DNA of 64,000 nt from Saprospiraceae bacterium (GCA_019187225.1 JABAQQ010000013.1:310001-374000), one strand, 5' to 3'; counted from the stretch's first letter, positions 43,070 to 54,183 are shown. Made by a program: numbers and translations. Notes: generated by a model from the letters alone, not told the origin.

Positions 43070-44575
43070 TCAAATATTCGGGGTCAGTATGGTAAATTCT
43101 GTCCGGCGATTCTTCGCGCGGTTTTCATCCGAGTCATTGGGAGCGAGCGGTTTGGTATCGCCGTAACCCCGCGCCTGCAACCGGCTCTCGGATATACCGC
43201 GATCGGTGAGGTATTTCACTACCGAAGCCGCTCGAGCCTGCGAAAGGGTCATATTCGACGCCGGGTCGCCAACATTGTCCGTATGGCCTGCCACTTCGAT
43301 CATCATATTCGGATAAGCATTCATTCCGGTCACGAGGTTGTCCAGTTCATAGCGGCTGTCTGCCGTAAGGTTGGCCGAACCCGTTTCAAAATTGACATAT
43401 TTGAGGGCCAATGTTTTGTCCGAAGCATGTGCCGACTCGAGCGCTCTTTTCACACTTTCACTGAATTCTTTGGCGCGTTGGCGCACTTCGACGTCAAGCA
43501 CTTTGCCTTTGTTCGGATCGTCGTCTTTATTGCGGATTTGCGTCATATAGAACGACTCCTGTTTTCTGTACCACGCGTCATACTCTTCCTGCGTCACCAC
43601 TTTGAAAATCCGTTTCATCGAATAGTGGCCTTTACCGCAGAGTTCGGCGCACGCCAGCTCATATTCGAACTTTTCCCAGCGCTTGGGTCCCGTCGGGTCG
43701 GCGGGGTCGGCAGGCACATTGAAATCATCGTATTTGCGCAGTTCGTTGCGGTATTCAGCCGTCGTTTTAATGGGTGTAAACACAAAGTAAGTAGGCATAC
43801 CCGGCACCGCATCCATTTTAACACGGAAATGAGGCAGGTAGAAATTATGCAATACGTCTTTTGCAATGATGCGCACGCGTACTTTTTTACCTACCGGCAG
43901 ATAAAGTTCCTGACCCGGCAATACGTCGTCCCATGTTTTGGGATCGGTGAAATCCATGCCCAACTGGTTGTTGGCGGTCGTCAGTTTGAAGTTGCGCGTG
44001 CCAAGTTTGCCGTCAGGGCCGGGATAACGAATGATCCAGTTGAACTGCTGGCCTGTCGCTTCGATTTCCATATAATCTTCATCGGGCTTCACATCGGCCA
44101 TCACCGTATTCCAGGCATTGAGGCCGCGTACCACGAGGATGGTCATCACCACTGCCGGTACGGCAGTCCAGATCAACTCGAGTCGGTTGTCATGGGCAAT
44201 GAATTGAGCTTTACGGCCTTCCTGCCAGCGATATTTGTAGGCGAACCAAAAAAGCGCGATGTGGGTGATCACAAACACAATTCCCGTCAGCACAAGGGTG
44301 ATGTTGAACATGTCGTCCAACATACTGCCATGCGCCGACGCTGATTCGTGCGGACCGTAACCCATCATTTCATTTTTGTATCCCCACGCGGAAACAAACA
44401 CACCGACGAGGAAGAAAACTAAAAAGCCAACGGACAGCCAGCCATTCCATTTGCTGTTGTCACGAAACACTTCGCGCTCACCCTTGATTTGCGCGGTGAG
44501 TTCAGTGACTTTCCCGATTTGTACCAATACGATGGAGATCAGAAAGACGCAGAGTAATATGATTAGCGCAGTCAT
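43070..44575 (-). CDS. Cytochrome c oxidase subunit II fused to an OmpA-type peptidoglycan-binding domain
   Basis: A 501-residue protein. Residues 1-20 form one helix, followed by two further helices (about 45-65, 90-115) and a cupredoxin domain with the binuclear CuA site CAELCGKGHYSM (about 310-320). A helical linker leads to a complete OmpA C-terminal domain (about 385-501): VNFETGSANLTADSRYELD, EVAGHTDNVGD, SQARAASVVKYL, RLQARGYGDTKP, NRRTEFTI. The Asp of HTD and the Arg of QAR, 15 residues apart, match the diaminopimelate-binding pair of OmpA. Both domains face the periplasm, so the fusion could tie the oxidase to the cell wall. Confidence 0.93.
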   Translation of the reverse strand: MTALIILLCVFLISIVLVQIGKVTELTAQIKGEREVFRDNSKWNGWLSVGFLVFFLVGVFVSAWGYKNEMMGYGPHESASAHGSMLDDMFNITLVLTGIVFVITHIALFWFAYKYRWQEGRKAQFIAHDNRLELIWTAVPAVVMTILVVRGLNAWNTVMADVKPDEDYMEIEATGQQFNWIIRYPGPDGKLGTRNFKLTTANNQLGMDFTDPKTWDDVLPGQELYLPVGKKVRVRIIAKDVLHNFYLPHFRVKMDAVPGMPTYFVFTPIKTTAEYRNELRKYDDFNVPADPADPTGPKRWEKFEYELACAELCGKGHYSMKRIFKVVTQEEYDAWYRKQESFYMTQIRNKDDDPNKGKVLDVEVRQRAKEFSESVKRALESAHASDKTLALKYVNFETGSANLTADSRYELDNLVTGMNAYPNMMIEVAGHTDNVGDPASNMTLSQARAASVVKYLTDRGISESRLQARGYGDTKPLAPNDSDENRAKNRRTEFTILTPNI

Positions 44576-44666
44576 TGAAAATTTTTTTTGCTTTAACCCA
44601 AAGGTAGAAAAGGTTGTTCGGTGTCTGGTCGAATGCCGCTTTTAATTAGAACGGATTTAAATTTTA

Positions 44667-46259
44667 TCAATGGTGGCCGCCGCCTTCCACTTGTTCGCTT
44701 TCGATGAGGGCCCCCGTTTCGTGGTGCAGGCTTTCTTCGAGGAACGGGTCTTTCCACGGAATGAGCGACACGCGTTCGAGTTGGCCGAAGAGGAAGAAAA
44801 GGAACAGACTGAGGAAGCCGATCATTACGCCAATCTCCTCCAATCCCGGAACGGTGAAGCCCAGGCGGAAACTGTTGGGTTCCGCCGCTTCAGCATGGCT
44901 GCCACCGTGTGCATCGCCGCCATGTCCGCCCTCGTCGCCATGACCGGCGGCTGCAGTTGCTGCTTCTGCTGCCGGTGTGCCATGATCGGCAGCGGATTCC
45001 GTTTGTGCTGCGGCTTCTTCGCTGTGAGCGGTATCCGCATCGCTGTGGGCTGCGGCGGGGTCTTCTGAATGCGTCTCAGCGGGCTGTTCGGCGGTTGTTG
45101 CAGTTTCTTCGTGTTGGGCACCCGAAATGGGCGCTGCGCTGTGCGAGGTTTCGTGACCTCCTTCCGCCAATTCTTTCGCTTCAAAAGCTGCGATGCGTGC
45201 ACCCGGTTTGATCATATAGAAAAAGTCCCACCAGTGGCCGAAGAAAACGATGAGCGCCACGAAAAACATCGTCCCGAATTTGCGTTTGGTATCGTTGCGC
45301 ATGAGGATCAGGAAAGGCGCCACGAAGTTCATCAGGAGATTGCCCCAGAAGAGCACCGGGTAATGGTTCATCCGCTCTTTGAAGTAAATCGTCTCTTCGC
45401 CGTTGTTGGCATACCAGATGAGCATGAACTGGTCGAACCAAAGGTAAGTCCAGAAAACGCTGATGCCGAACAAATATTTACCCACGTCGTGCAGGTGATC
45501 GTGCGTAACATATTCGAGGTAACCCTTCGATTTCAGATAGATGATGATCAAAACGGTAAATGAAATGGAACCCAGCCACATGGATGCGGTGGAATACCAG
45601 GCAAACATGGTGCTGTACCAATGGGGGTCGAGCGACATTACGGCCTGCCACAACAACACCGGGCTGAGGAATCCTGCAATCGGAAGGAAAGAGGCCGACC
45701 ACCTGCGGATCTTTTTGTAGTAGTCGAAGGAGGCGGTTTCTTCGGTATCCTGCGCAATGGAGAGTTTGCGGACATTGCGGGCCCAGAAATACCACAGGGC
45801 CAGAAAGCCTACCGTTGCGATGGTGAAAAAGACCGGGTTCAAAAAACCTTTCTTGCCGGCAATGATGCGGTCGTAATGCGGCGCAGCCGGATCGGTGACA
45901 TTGACGTTCGGGTCGTTCCAGTGATACAAATGGTGAAAATGCAACCACACTCCCGCCGCAATGATACCCATGAGGATAATACCGACCCACATAAATTGGC
46001 TGGTCCCCTCCAAAATGCGGCGGATAACTGTATTCCAGCCGGCAAACGCAGTGATCTGCGCCGCCATAAAGAACATCGCCATCAACGCAATGCCGGTGAA
46101 ATACACCGAGTTGTGCAGGAAATTGGTCCAGAAACGGGTGTGGTATTCGTCGTCGTTGAGGAACGACAGGACGAGGCACAACACACCCAGCGCCATGCCG
46201 CCGTAGAGGATGCGCTTGGTTTTGCCTTCAAATACAAATTGCGTATTGGTCAGATTCAT
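44667..46259 (-). CDS. actF: Alternative complex III subunit ActF
   Basis: A 530-residue membrane protein with about ten helices, related to ActC/NrfD, e.g. NSVYFTGIALMAMFFMAAQITAFAGW and FLSPVLLWQAVMSLDPHWYS. Between the last two helices lies a hydrophilic insert of roughly 95 residues (about 365-460) rich in Ala, His, Glu and Gly (AHSDADTAHSEEAA, AAAGHGDEGGHGGDAHGG). It is the last act gene and precedes cox2 directly. Confidence 0.9.
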   Translation of the reverse strand: MNLTNTQFVFEGKTKRILYGGMALGVLCLVLSFLNDDEYHTRFWTNFLHNSVYFTGIALMAMFFMAAQITAFAGWNTVIRRILEGTSQFMWVGIILMGIIAAGVWLHFHHLYHWNDPNVNVTDPAAPHYDRIIAGKKGFLNPVFFTIATVGFLALWYFWARNVRKLSIAQDTEETASFDYYKKIRRWSASFLPIAGFLSPVLLWQAVMSLDPHWYSTMFAWYSTASMWLGSISFTVLIIIYLKSKGYLEYVTHDHLHDVGKYLFGISVFWTYLWFDQFMLIWYANNGEETIYFKERMNHYPVLFWGNLLMNFVAPFLILMRNDTKRKFGTMFFVALIVFFGHWWDFFYMIKPGARIAAFEAKELAEGGHETSHSAAPISGAQHEETATTAEQPAETHSEDPAAAHSDADTAHSEEAAAQTESAADHGTPAAEAATAAAGHGDEGGHGGDAHGGSHAEAAEPNSFRLGFTVPGLEEIGVMIGFLSLFLFFLFGQLERVSLIPWKDPFLEESLHHETGALIESEQVEGGGHH

Positions 46260-46322
46260 ATCGCAAAATCGGGTCGCCCCGACGATTTGATGTTTAGTTA
46301 TGCAGGTTTCAGCGTATTAAGG

Positions 46323-47138
46323 TTATTGCACAGGCGGTGGAGCCGGAGCGACACGCGCCGGGCCGGTGGCCTCGCCTTTTGCCGGTTTTTCAATATTGCT
46401 CAGCGTATTGGCCGTTTCGTTGTATTCGAGGTTTTTCGCTTTCGCTTGCAGGGAGCGGATGTAATGGATCACCTGCCAACGCTCTTCAAACGAAAGTTTG
46501 TCAGAGTAACCGCCCATCACGTTTCTGCCGTACATAATGCCAAAGTAGAAACGGCCATTGCCGGCAGCGATCATGTCGTCGCCGATCAGGTTTTTCGGCT
46601 GCGCCGGGTATTTACTGTCAGGCATCGCCACGAGCCAGCCCTGTCCGTCGCCTTTTTCACCGTGGCAGATGCCGCAGTTGACGTTGTACAGCAGCTTGGC
46701 TTGTTCAAGACCGGCTTTGGTAATCGGAAAGGGATTATTCACCATCTCTTGTTCGCAACGGAGACGCTCTTCTTCCGTGTTTTGATAATAAAAAGGCGCC
46801 TGCCCGTTCACCGGAGCCGCAATGGCATTGGAAGCGTTTTTGCCGCGTACCACGTCCAGCGCGGAAGCGTCGCCATAATAGACCGCCGTATAACCGCGGG
46901 GAATGGTGCCTTCCACCTTGCCATGCGGTTGGGAAAGCTGCGCCTTGGAGAAGGTATTTTTGTCGTCGTCCCAGTGGTTCCAATAATAATCATTGAAATG
47001 ATTGGCTTCGTAGCCGACTGAGTGGAACATATCGGGCATGTATTCATGACCGGGTTTGTTGATGCCCGCCGGCGAACAGAGCGAAAAGAACCAGGCAAAT
47101 AATGCAACTCCGAGAATCGCGCCAATTGCGTATTTCAT
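46323..47138 (-). CDS. actE: Alternative complex III monohaem cytochrome ActE
   Basis: A 271-residue c-type cytochrome and probable lipoprotein (lipobox FSLC at residue 21). The single haem site is CGICH at 155-159, and YGRNVMGGY probably supplies the distal Met. It is thought to pass electrons from ActA haems towards the oxidase. The C terminus is Pro/Ala rich. It lies between actD and actF. Confidence 0.93.
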   Translation of the reverse strand: MKYAIGAILGVALFAWFFSLCSPAGINKPGHEYMPDMFHSVGYEANHFNDYYWNHWDDDKNTFSKAQLSQPHGKVEGTIPRGYTAVYYGDASALDVVRGKNASNAIAAPVNGQAPFYYQNTEEERLRCEQEMVNNPFPITKAGLEQAKLLYNVNCGICHGEKGDGQGWLVAMPDSKYPAQPKNLIGDDMIAAGNGRFYFGIMYGRNVMGGYSDKLSFEERWQVIHYIRSLQAKAKNLEYNETANTLSNIEKPAKGEATGPARVAPAPPPVQ

Positions 47139-47159
47139 AATTTTTTAGACTTTTGATTT

Positions 47160-47226
47160 TTGGACGTTGGACGTTGGACTTGCACGCGCGGATTTCCAAC
47201 GTCGAGTTGTCCAGTGTCCAATGTCA
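47160..47226. repeat. TTGGAC word hairpin
   Basis: ttggacgttggacgttggac faces ccaacg, gtccag, gtccaatgtc. It occupies the actD-actE gap. Confidence 0.8.
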
Positions 47227-47230
47227 AATT

Positions 47231-47761
47231 TTACATCATTTTCACATTCACCTCCGCTGCGCCGGTTTTGGTAAAAAATCCCTGGAGGTTTTTCACATCA
47301 CCTTCCGGCGCATCGCTTACGTCGAAGGCGATGCAGAATTTGTCGTCTGTGATGCGGTTGTCCAACGTCTTGGCTTTCACACCCGGCCACATGCCGCAGA
47401 CGGTGTAAAAAGTAATGGTCATGCCCCAGGCGGAATACAACACAGTGTTTTCGAAAACGATGGGAATAAACGCCGGCACCGACCAATAGGGTTTGCCCCC
47501 GAATACGATCGGCCAGTCGCTGGTAAATATCCAGGTCATCGCCAGGAATGCGAACAAAGCGCCAATTGCGCCGTAAACGAAGCCCATGATGTGCAGGCGG
47601 CTTTCTTTTAAACCCAGGATCGGGTCCAGACCGTGCACCGGAAACGGCGTGAACACATCCATGATGTCCAGATGTTGCGCATTGGCCGTTTTGATGGCGC
47701 TTTTCAATTCTTCTTCGTCGTTGTACAGTCCGTAGAGGACTTTTTTGCTTTGAGCAGCCAT
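47231..47761 (-). CDS. actD: Alternative complex III subunit ActD
   Basis: A 176-residue DUF3341 protein with two transmembrane helices (GFVYGAIGALFAFLAMTWIF and VLYSAWGMTITFYTVCGMW) and soluble ends. The motif DVFTPFPVHGLDPILGLKESR is diagnostic of ActD. It lies in its usual place between actC and actE. Confidence 0.93.
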   Translation of the reverse strand: MAAQSKKVLYGLYNDEEELKSAIKTANAQHLDIMDVFTPFPVHGLDPILGLKESRLHIMGFVYGAIGALFAFLAMTWIFTSDWPIVFGGKPYWSVPAFIPIVFENTVLYSAWGMTITFYTVCGMWPGVKAKTLDNRITDDKFCIAFDVSDAPEGDVKNLQGFFTKTGAAEVNVKMM

Positions 47762-47770
47762 TTATCGTAG

Positions 47771-47870
47771 AATGATGAATGTTGAATGATCAATGATGAA
47801 TGGGGTTTAGAGGGTTTAGAGAGGGTTGATGAGGGTGGTTTATCAACTTTTATAAACCTTCATCAACCTT
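47771..47870. repeat. GATGAATG / GGTTGATGA mixed word hairpin
   Basis: gatgaatg words, then ggtttaga words, then gggttgatgagggt facing aaccttcatcaacc. It occupies the actC-actD gap and combines words used separately elsewhere. Confidence 0.75.
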
Positions 47871-47873
47871 GCT

Positions 47874-49307
<1,434 letters not shown>

Positions 49308-49315
49308 AATTTATT

Positions 49316-49398
49316 TGACGTTGGACTTTTGGACTTCGGACATTAGACATCCGACGCAGTTCTGTCGAATGTCCAATGTCTATTGATCCAATGTCTAT
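49316..49398. repeat. TTGGAC word hairpin
   Basis: gacgttggacttttggac words face gtccaatgtctattgatccaatgtc. It fills the actB-actC gap and ends at the actB stop codon. Confidence 0.85.
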
Positions 49399-52300
49399 TT
49401 AAGAATAAAGTTCTTCGTTGCTGTTATTGACTTTCGCCGAGTAGCTGACTCCCGGACGAACGTTGATTTCTTCCAATACTTTGTATGCGATAGGCGCATT
49501 TGCCTTCGTCAGTTTGCTCACTTCGCTGTCGGGGTTGTTGAGGTTGCCGAACACGATGGCGCCGGTGGGGCAAGCCGTCTGACAAGCCGTGCGCACGTCA
49601 TTGTCCATGATGGCGCGCCCTTCGCGTTTGGCCGTGAGTTTGCCCTCCTGGATGCGCTGAATGCAGAATGTGCATTTTTCGATGACACCGCGCGTACGAA
49701 CAGTGACATCGGGATTGAGCACCATACGAACGAGATTGTCGGCGAGGAAGGGTTTGTCGTCGCCTTCGAGGCGGAACACTTTCTCTTCGTTGGCGGGCCA
49801 GACGTCGGCAGTCGTATAATCGAGCCAGTTGAAACGGCGCACTTTGTAGGGGCAGTTATTGGCGCAGTAACGCGTACCGATACAGCGGTTGTATGCCATT
49901 TGATTGATGCCTTCCATCGAGTGGTTGGTGGCATTCACCGGGCACACATTTTCGCACGGAGCGTTGTCGCAGTGCTGGCACATCATCGGCTGATACACCA
50001 CTTTCGGGTTTTCAAAATCGCCGTAGAAATAGCGGTCAATGCGAAGCCACGTCATTTCATGGTGGCGGTGTACTTCTTTCTTACCTACGACCGGCACGTT
50101 GTTTTCGCTCACGCAGGCTACCTGGCAGGCGCCGCATCCGACGCACGCATTCATGTCCACATACATCCCCCATTTCACCCCCGTCCCGAAAAAGTCGGTG
50201 CGGTCGGGGTACAGTGTCTGGACGTTGAGGTGTTCGGCTTCTTCGTGGAAAGCCTCCATTTTTTCCGCGAACTTGGGCAGTTCGTTGACATGCGTATGGA
50301 AAATGATGGAGCGGTCGGTCAAAGCGCCCTGGAAACCTTTCCAGCCGAGGGTTTTTTCGTCCACATTGATGACTTTGCCCTCGTCCTTGCCCATCGCCTG
50401 GACGCCCATGGTGTGGTGGAACTGGACGCTGGGGAAGTGTTTGTCGGCGCCCACTTTGTCCGACACTTTTACATTGCCGGCAAAATACTGGATCAGACCG
50501 CCTTCCACCGGCAGCACAGGATTCACATACACGCCGTAACCGACACCGCAGCCGCCGGATTCGCGGCCTCCGCCGAGGGCGATGGCCACCGTGCCGGCAG
50601 GCTGACCGAAAGTGCGGACGACCGTGCAGGCCAGCTTTTGGCCGTTGATCTCTACTTCCACGTTGTCGCCGTCGTTGAGACCTTTCCAGCCATTGATCTC
50701 GTTCACGCCATCCCATTCAACCGGAATGCTGAGATAGTTGCCCCATACGGTACGGGTCACCGGGTCGGGCATTTCCTGCAGCCAGGGATTGTGGGCGTAC
50801 TGACCGCCGCCGATGTTGACGGTTTCGTAGAAAGAAATTTCGAGTTCGCTGCCGGAGGGTTTCGTTACGGCATCGGGATTGAGCGACACCTCATTCATCA
50901 CGGCGCCGACTTCGGTAGCGGGGAACTCCAGCACACCATCGTGAAGGCTCATGTCCCAAAACGCGGCAGCTGTGCTGTACTTCGTCTGGCGGCTGAACAG
51001 GTCACTTGTCCAATGCGATTTAAGATATTGATAATAAGGCTGTTCGTCCTGGCGGTTGAGGTTGGGGCTGTCGGCCCATTCGAGCAGCGTGTGCTCGGCC
51101 TGGCGGGTTTTGAACAACGGCGCGATGGTCGGTTGGATGAGGCTGAGGTGACCGGCTTTCGGCTCGGCATCGCCCCATGACTCGAGGATATGGTGCGCCG
51201 GAGCGGAATGGGTGCATTCGGCGGTCGTTTCATCTATGATGCCGTTGAATGAGATGCGCGTACCGACTTTGGCGAATGCTTCTTTGAATTTGGCGGCATT
51301 GGGCAGATCCCAAGCGGGATTGGCACCCCATACAATGGCGACCGAAACCTGTCCGGCGTTCATTTCATCTATCAGGCGCATCATTTCGCGTTCGTCGCCC
51401 TGGCGCTGATACGAAACGGCGTTGAAATCAATCGTCGTGTTCAGGTTGCCGAGCATACGGTTGATCTCATTGACATAGAGTTGCTCCATGACGTTGTTGG
51501 AGCCGCTCACCACCAGCGATTTGCCTTTGTGGTTGGCGAGGTCCTGCGCCATTTTTTTGATGGCGGCAGCGGATTTTTCATTGCTGAGTTTGGGCCCGCC
51601 GCTGTTGCCGGTCAGTTCGTTGTACAGCGCAACGATGGCTGCGCCTGTTTCGCTCGGCTTGATGAGAATGCGATTGTCGGCATTCGAGCCGGTGAGCGAC
51701 ATGTGGCTTTCCACCTGGTAATGGCGCGACATTTTAGCGCCTTTTGCGCCGCGGATCTTGCGATTTTTCGCGTATTCACGGGCGTATTCCACCGGGCTGA
51801 TCCAGGTGCCGAGGAAATCGGCGCCAAAAGAAACGATGACATCCGCTTCGCCGAATTTGAAATTCGGGATCACCCGTGCGCCGAACGATTGTTCGTTGGC
51901 AGCGAGCAGGGCCGCACTGGAAACGGGGTCGTATGTGACCACGCGAGCGGTCGGGTATTTGGTCGTAAATTCCGCAAGCGCTTTTTTCGCCGTCGGGCTG
52001 ATGATGGTCTGCGTGATCAGGCGGATGTTGCCCCCCGCAGATAGTTTCGATTTTACCTCGCGGTCGAGTGCATTCCACTCCATTTTGTTCACATTGCCCT
52101 CCTTCACGGCCCCCGGATGCTGGATGCGGCGCGTATCGTACAGGCTCAAAACGGAAGCCTGGGCGCGGGCGCTGGTACCGCCTTTAGTGACGCTGCTCAG
52201 GGTGTTGCCTTCGATCTTGATAGGGCGGCCTTCGCGCGTTTTTACCAGAACGGCGCAATAATCGCCGCCATTGACAAAAGACGATGCGAAATAATTGGCC

Positions 52301-52554
52301 ACGCCCGGCACGATTTCGTCGGGCTTGGAGACATAAGGAATGGCTTTTTTGACCGGGATTTCGCAGGAAGCGGCAACCGTCGCCGCACCGAGACCGAAAC
52401 CGAGCAGTTTCAAAAAATCGCGACGGTTGGTTTCCCATTTACCGTCGGTTTGGTCCAAGTTCTCGACCGAAAATTCCTTTTCGGCCGCCTGCAGGAACGA
52501 CTCGTCCCGCATCAAATCTTCGGTGCTGACCCAAATACCGTTATCGTGGTGCAT
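49399..52554 (-). CDS. actB: Alternative complex III subunit ActB (Tat-exported, molybdopterin-like plus Fe-S)
   Basis: A 1051-residue protein with a Tat signal (RRDFLKLLGFGLGAATVAA, followed by SC as a possible lipid site). The large N-terminal half is a molybdopterin-oxidoreductase-like domain that in ActB binds no cofactor. The C-terminal part holds four ferredoxin-like Cys groups: CVGCGACQVAC near residue 800, CQHCDNAPCENVCP, CIGTRYCANNCPY and CTFCIQRI...CQTACP. Electrons from the quinol site in ActC pass through these clusters to the ActA haems. The Tat pathway gene tatA lies at 63065. Confidence 0.96.
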   Translation of the reverse strand: MHHDNGIWVSTEDLMRDESFLQAAEKEFSVENLDQTDGKWETNRRDFLKLLGFGLGAATVAASCEIPVKKAIPYVSKPDEIVPGVANYFASSFVNGGDYCAVLVKTREGRPIKIEGNTLSSVTKGGTSARAQASVLSLYDTRRIQHPGAVKEGNVNKMEWNALDREVKSKLSAGGNIRLITQTIISPTAKKALAEFTTKYPTARVVTYDPVSSAALLAANEQSFGARVIPNFKFGEADVIVSFGADFLGTWISPVEYAREYAKNRKIRGAKGAKMSRHYQVESHMSLTGSNADNRILIKPSETGAAIVALYNELTGNSGGPKLSNEKSAAAIKKMAQDLANHKGKSLVVSGSNNVMEQLYVNEINRMLGNLNTTIDFNAVSYQRQGDEREMMRLIDEMNAGQVSVAIVWGANPAWDLPNAAKFKEAFAKVGTRISFNGIIDETTAECTHSAPAHHILESWGDAEPKAGHLSLIQPTIAPLFKTRQAEHTLLEWADSPNLNRQDEQPYYQYLKSHWTSDLFSRQTKYSTAAAFWDMSLHDGVLEFPATEVGAVMNEVSLNPDAVTKPSGSELEISFYETVNIGGGQYAHNPWLQEMPDPVTRTVWGNYLSIPVEWDGVNEINGWKGLNDGDNVEVEINGQKLACTVVRTFGQPAGTVAIALGGGRESGGCGVGYGVYVNPVLPVEGGLIQYFAGNVKVSDKVGADKHFPSVQFHHTMGVQAMGKDEGKVINVDEKTLGWKGFQGALTDRSIIFHTHVNELPKFAEKMEAFHEEAEHLNVQTLYPDRTDFFGTGVKWGMYVDMNACVGCGACQVACVSENNVPVVGKKEVHRHHEMTWLRIDRYFYGDFENPKVVYQPMMCQHCDNAPCENVCPVNATNHSMEGINQMAYNRCIGTRYCANNCPYKVRRFNWLDYTTADVWPANEEKVFRLEGDDKPFLADNLVRMVLNPDVTVRTRGVIEKCTFCIQRIQEGKLTAKREGRAIMDNDVRTACQTACPTGAIVFGNLNNPDSEVSKLTKANAPIAYKVLEEINVRPGVSYSAKVNNSNEELYS

Positions 52555-52558
52555 ATAA

Positions 52559-52595
<37 letters not shown>

Positions 52596-52692
52596 AATGC
52601 GACACGACTCACCCCTTCACCTTTCTAATTGGATTCCTTTTTTGCAAATGATGACTACGAATGACAATGATGCTCCAGAGTTATTCATCATA

Positions 52693-54093
52693 CTAATAAT
52701 GGCATTTTTGGCATTCCAGTCCGCCGATATCTTCGACGGTGACCTTTTCACGGGTGCCGTCTTTGAGTTCATTGTGATAGCGCTCGTACTGGTCGTAGTA
52801 AGGGTTGTCTTTGAATTTCACTTCGGTCTCCCGGTGACAATTGATGCACCAGCCCATACCGAGTGTGGAATATTGGTATACCACCTCCATTTGTTCGACC
52901 GGGCCGTGGCATTTCTGGCAAGCCACCTGACCGACGGCAACGTGCTGGGAATGGTTGAAGTAGGCGTGGTCGGGCAGGTTATGGATACGTACCCATTCGA
53001 TGGGTCCCTGTATCTTGCCGTTGGAGTCGTTTTTCAAAGCCTTTACGATGCCTTCCCATTGATTGGCAACGGTCATGCGGCCGTTTTCATCCATCGAAGT
53101 CAGGTTATTGGCCGCCATGTATTCCTGGCCGATCCATTTTTTATAAAGGTCTTCGATTTGTTTTTCGCTCCAGTATTCGTAGTCAGCAATGTATTTGCTC
53201 TGAATAGGGTCGAAACCGATGGACGCAAATATTTTAGTGATCTCGGAGGTGCCGGTGATCGTCCCTTTTTTCACTGCCGCGTGGCAATTCATACAGGTAT
53301 TCGTGCCGGGAATGGACGAGTGTTTGGAGCGGCGGGCCGAGTCGTGACAATACTGGCAATCAATTTTATTGACCCCCGCGTGGATTTTATGGCTGAACGC
53401 TATGGGTTGGTCAGGTTGATAGTTCTGCTGACGTCCCATATTGGTGGCGTTGTCCACCGTTTTGTATCCAAAGATCAGCGTAAGGGCAAAAACAAGAAAA
53501 GCGATGGCGCCTTTGCTGGTGAGTGTTTGCACCAGTGTTTTCTGTACGGGCGCCTGCCCTGCCTGCACGCGGGTGATGTTAGCCAGGTTGTTGATGATGC
53601 GCATCAGAGCGAATGCGAGGAGCCCCAGAATGACGGCGAGACCGACAAAAAGCCAGGGGGTTCCTGATTTTTTTTCGGTCGTTGCAACATCGGTCGGAGT
53701 TGTGCCGCCAGCGCCTCCGGGTTTCTTATTGTATTCCTGGTTGACATACAATATGATCCCTTCGATCTGATCGTCGGTCAGGCCCGTGAAGTTGTTCATC
53801 AGCACCGGTTTCCACTTGCCCCACAATTCATTGGCGTAGGGATGGCCGGTAGCGATGAGCGCCTGCGAATTGCGGATCCATGCATAAAGGTCTTTGCGCG
53901 GATAGGCCGACCAGCGTTCCTCCATGCCTCCGAGTGCGGGGCCGGTGAGGTTGTCCTTCATGTTTTTGTTGTGGCAGGCGGCGCAGTTGGCGATAAAAAG
54001 GTTTTTACCTTCCTCGACGTTGGGCGCTGCAGTGAGCGAGATCGTGGCAGTGATGGCGAGCACGATGACCCAACAAATGCGTTTCAGCAACAT
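52693..54093 (-). CDS. actA: Alternative complex III multihaem cytochrome ActA with N-terminal monohaem domain
   Basis: A 466-residue c-type cytochrome. After a signal/anchor helix comes a class I cytochrome domain with CAACH at residues 37-41, a transmembrane helix (WLFVGLAVILGLLAFALM) and another helix, then five haem sites CQYCH, CMNCH, CQKCH, CINCH and CQKCH in a periplasmic domain. That makes six haems; the N-terminal domain is fused to the standard pentahaem ActA. The codon track from a TTG at 54117 adds eight residues; the ATG at 54093 was chosen. It opens the operon. Confidence 0.94.
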   Translation of the reverse strand: MLLKRICWVIVLAITATISLTAAPNVEEGKNLFIANCAACHNKNMKDNLTGPALGGMEERWSAYPRKDLYAWIRNSQALIATGHPYANELWGKWKPVLMNNFTGLTDDQIEGIILYVNQEYNKKPGGAGGTTPTDVATTEKKSGTPWLFVGLAVILGLLAFALMRIINNLANITRVQAGQAPVQKTLVQTLTSKGAIAFLVFALTLIFGYKTVDNATNMGRQQNYQPDQPIAFSHKIHAGVNKIDCQYCHDSARRSKHSSIPGTNTCMNCHAAVKKGTITGTSEITKIFASIGFDPIQSKYIADYEYWSEKQIEDLYKKWIGQEYMAANNLTSMDENGRMTVANQWEGIVKALKNDSNGKIQGPIEWVRIHNLPDHAYFNHSQHVAVGQVACQKCHGPVEQMEVVYQYSTLGMGWCINCHRETEVKFKDNPYYDQYERYHNELKDGTREKVTVEDIGGLECQKCHY

Positions 54094-54183
54094 ATCGTGT
54101 GTAGTTGTTTTTCTCAAATCAGGGCAAAAAGTTTGTTTTTCGTTGTTTTTCGGAGTAAGACCAATGTCAGCGTTTTGTCAGCG

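Noticed and set aside
54093-54117. TTG start of actA giving an eight-residue longer protein
   Set aside because: An ATG eight codons downstream gives a proper signal helix. TTG starts at cox1 and DUF420 were rejected for the same reason.
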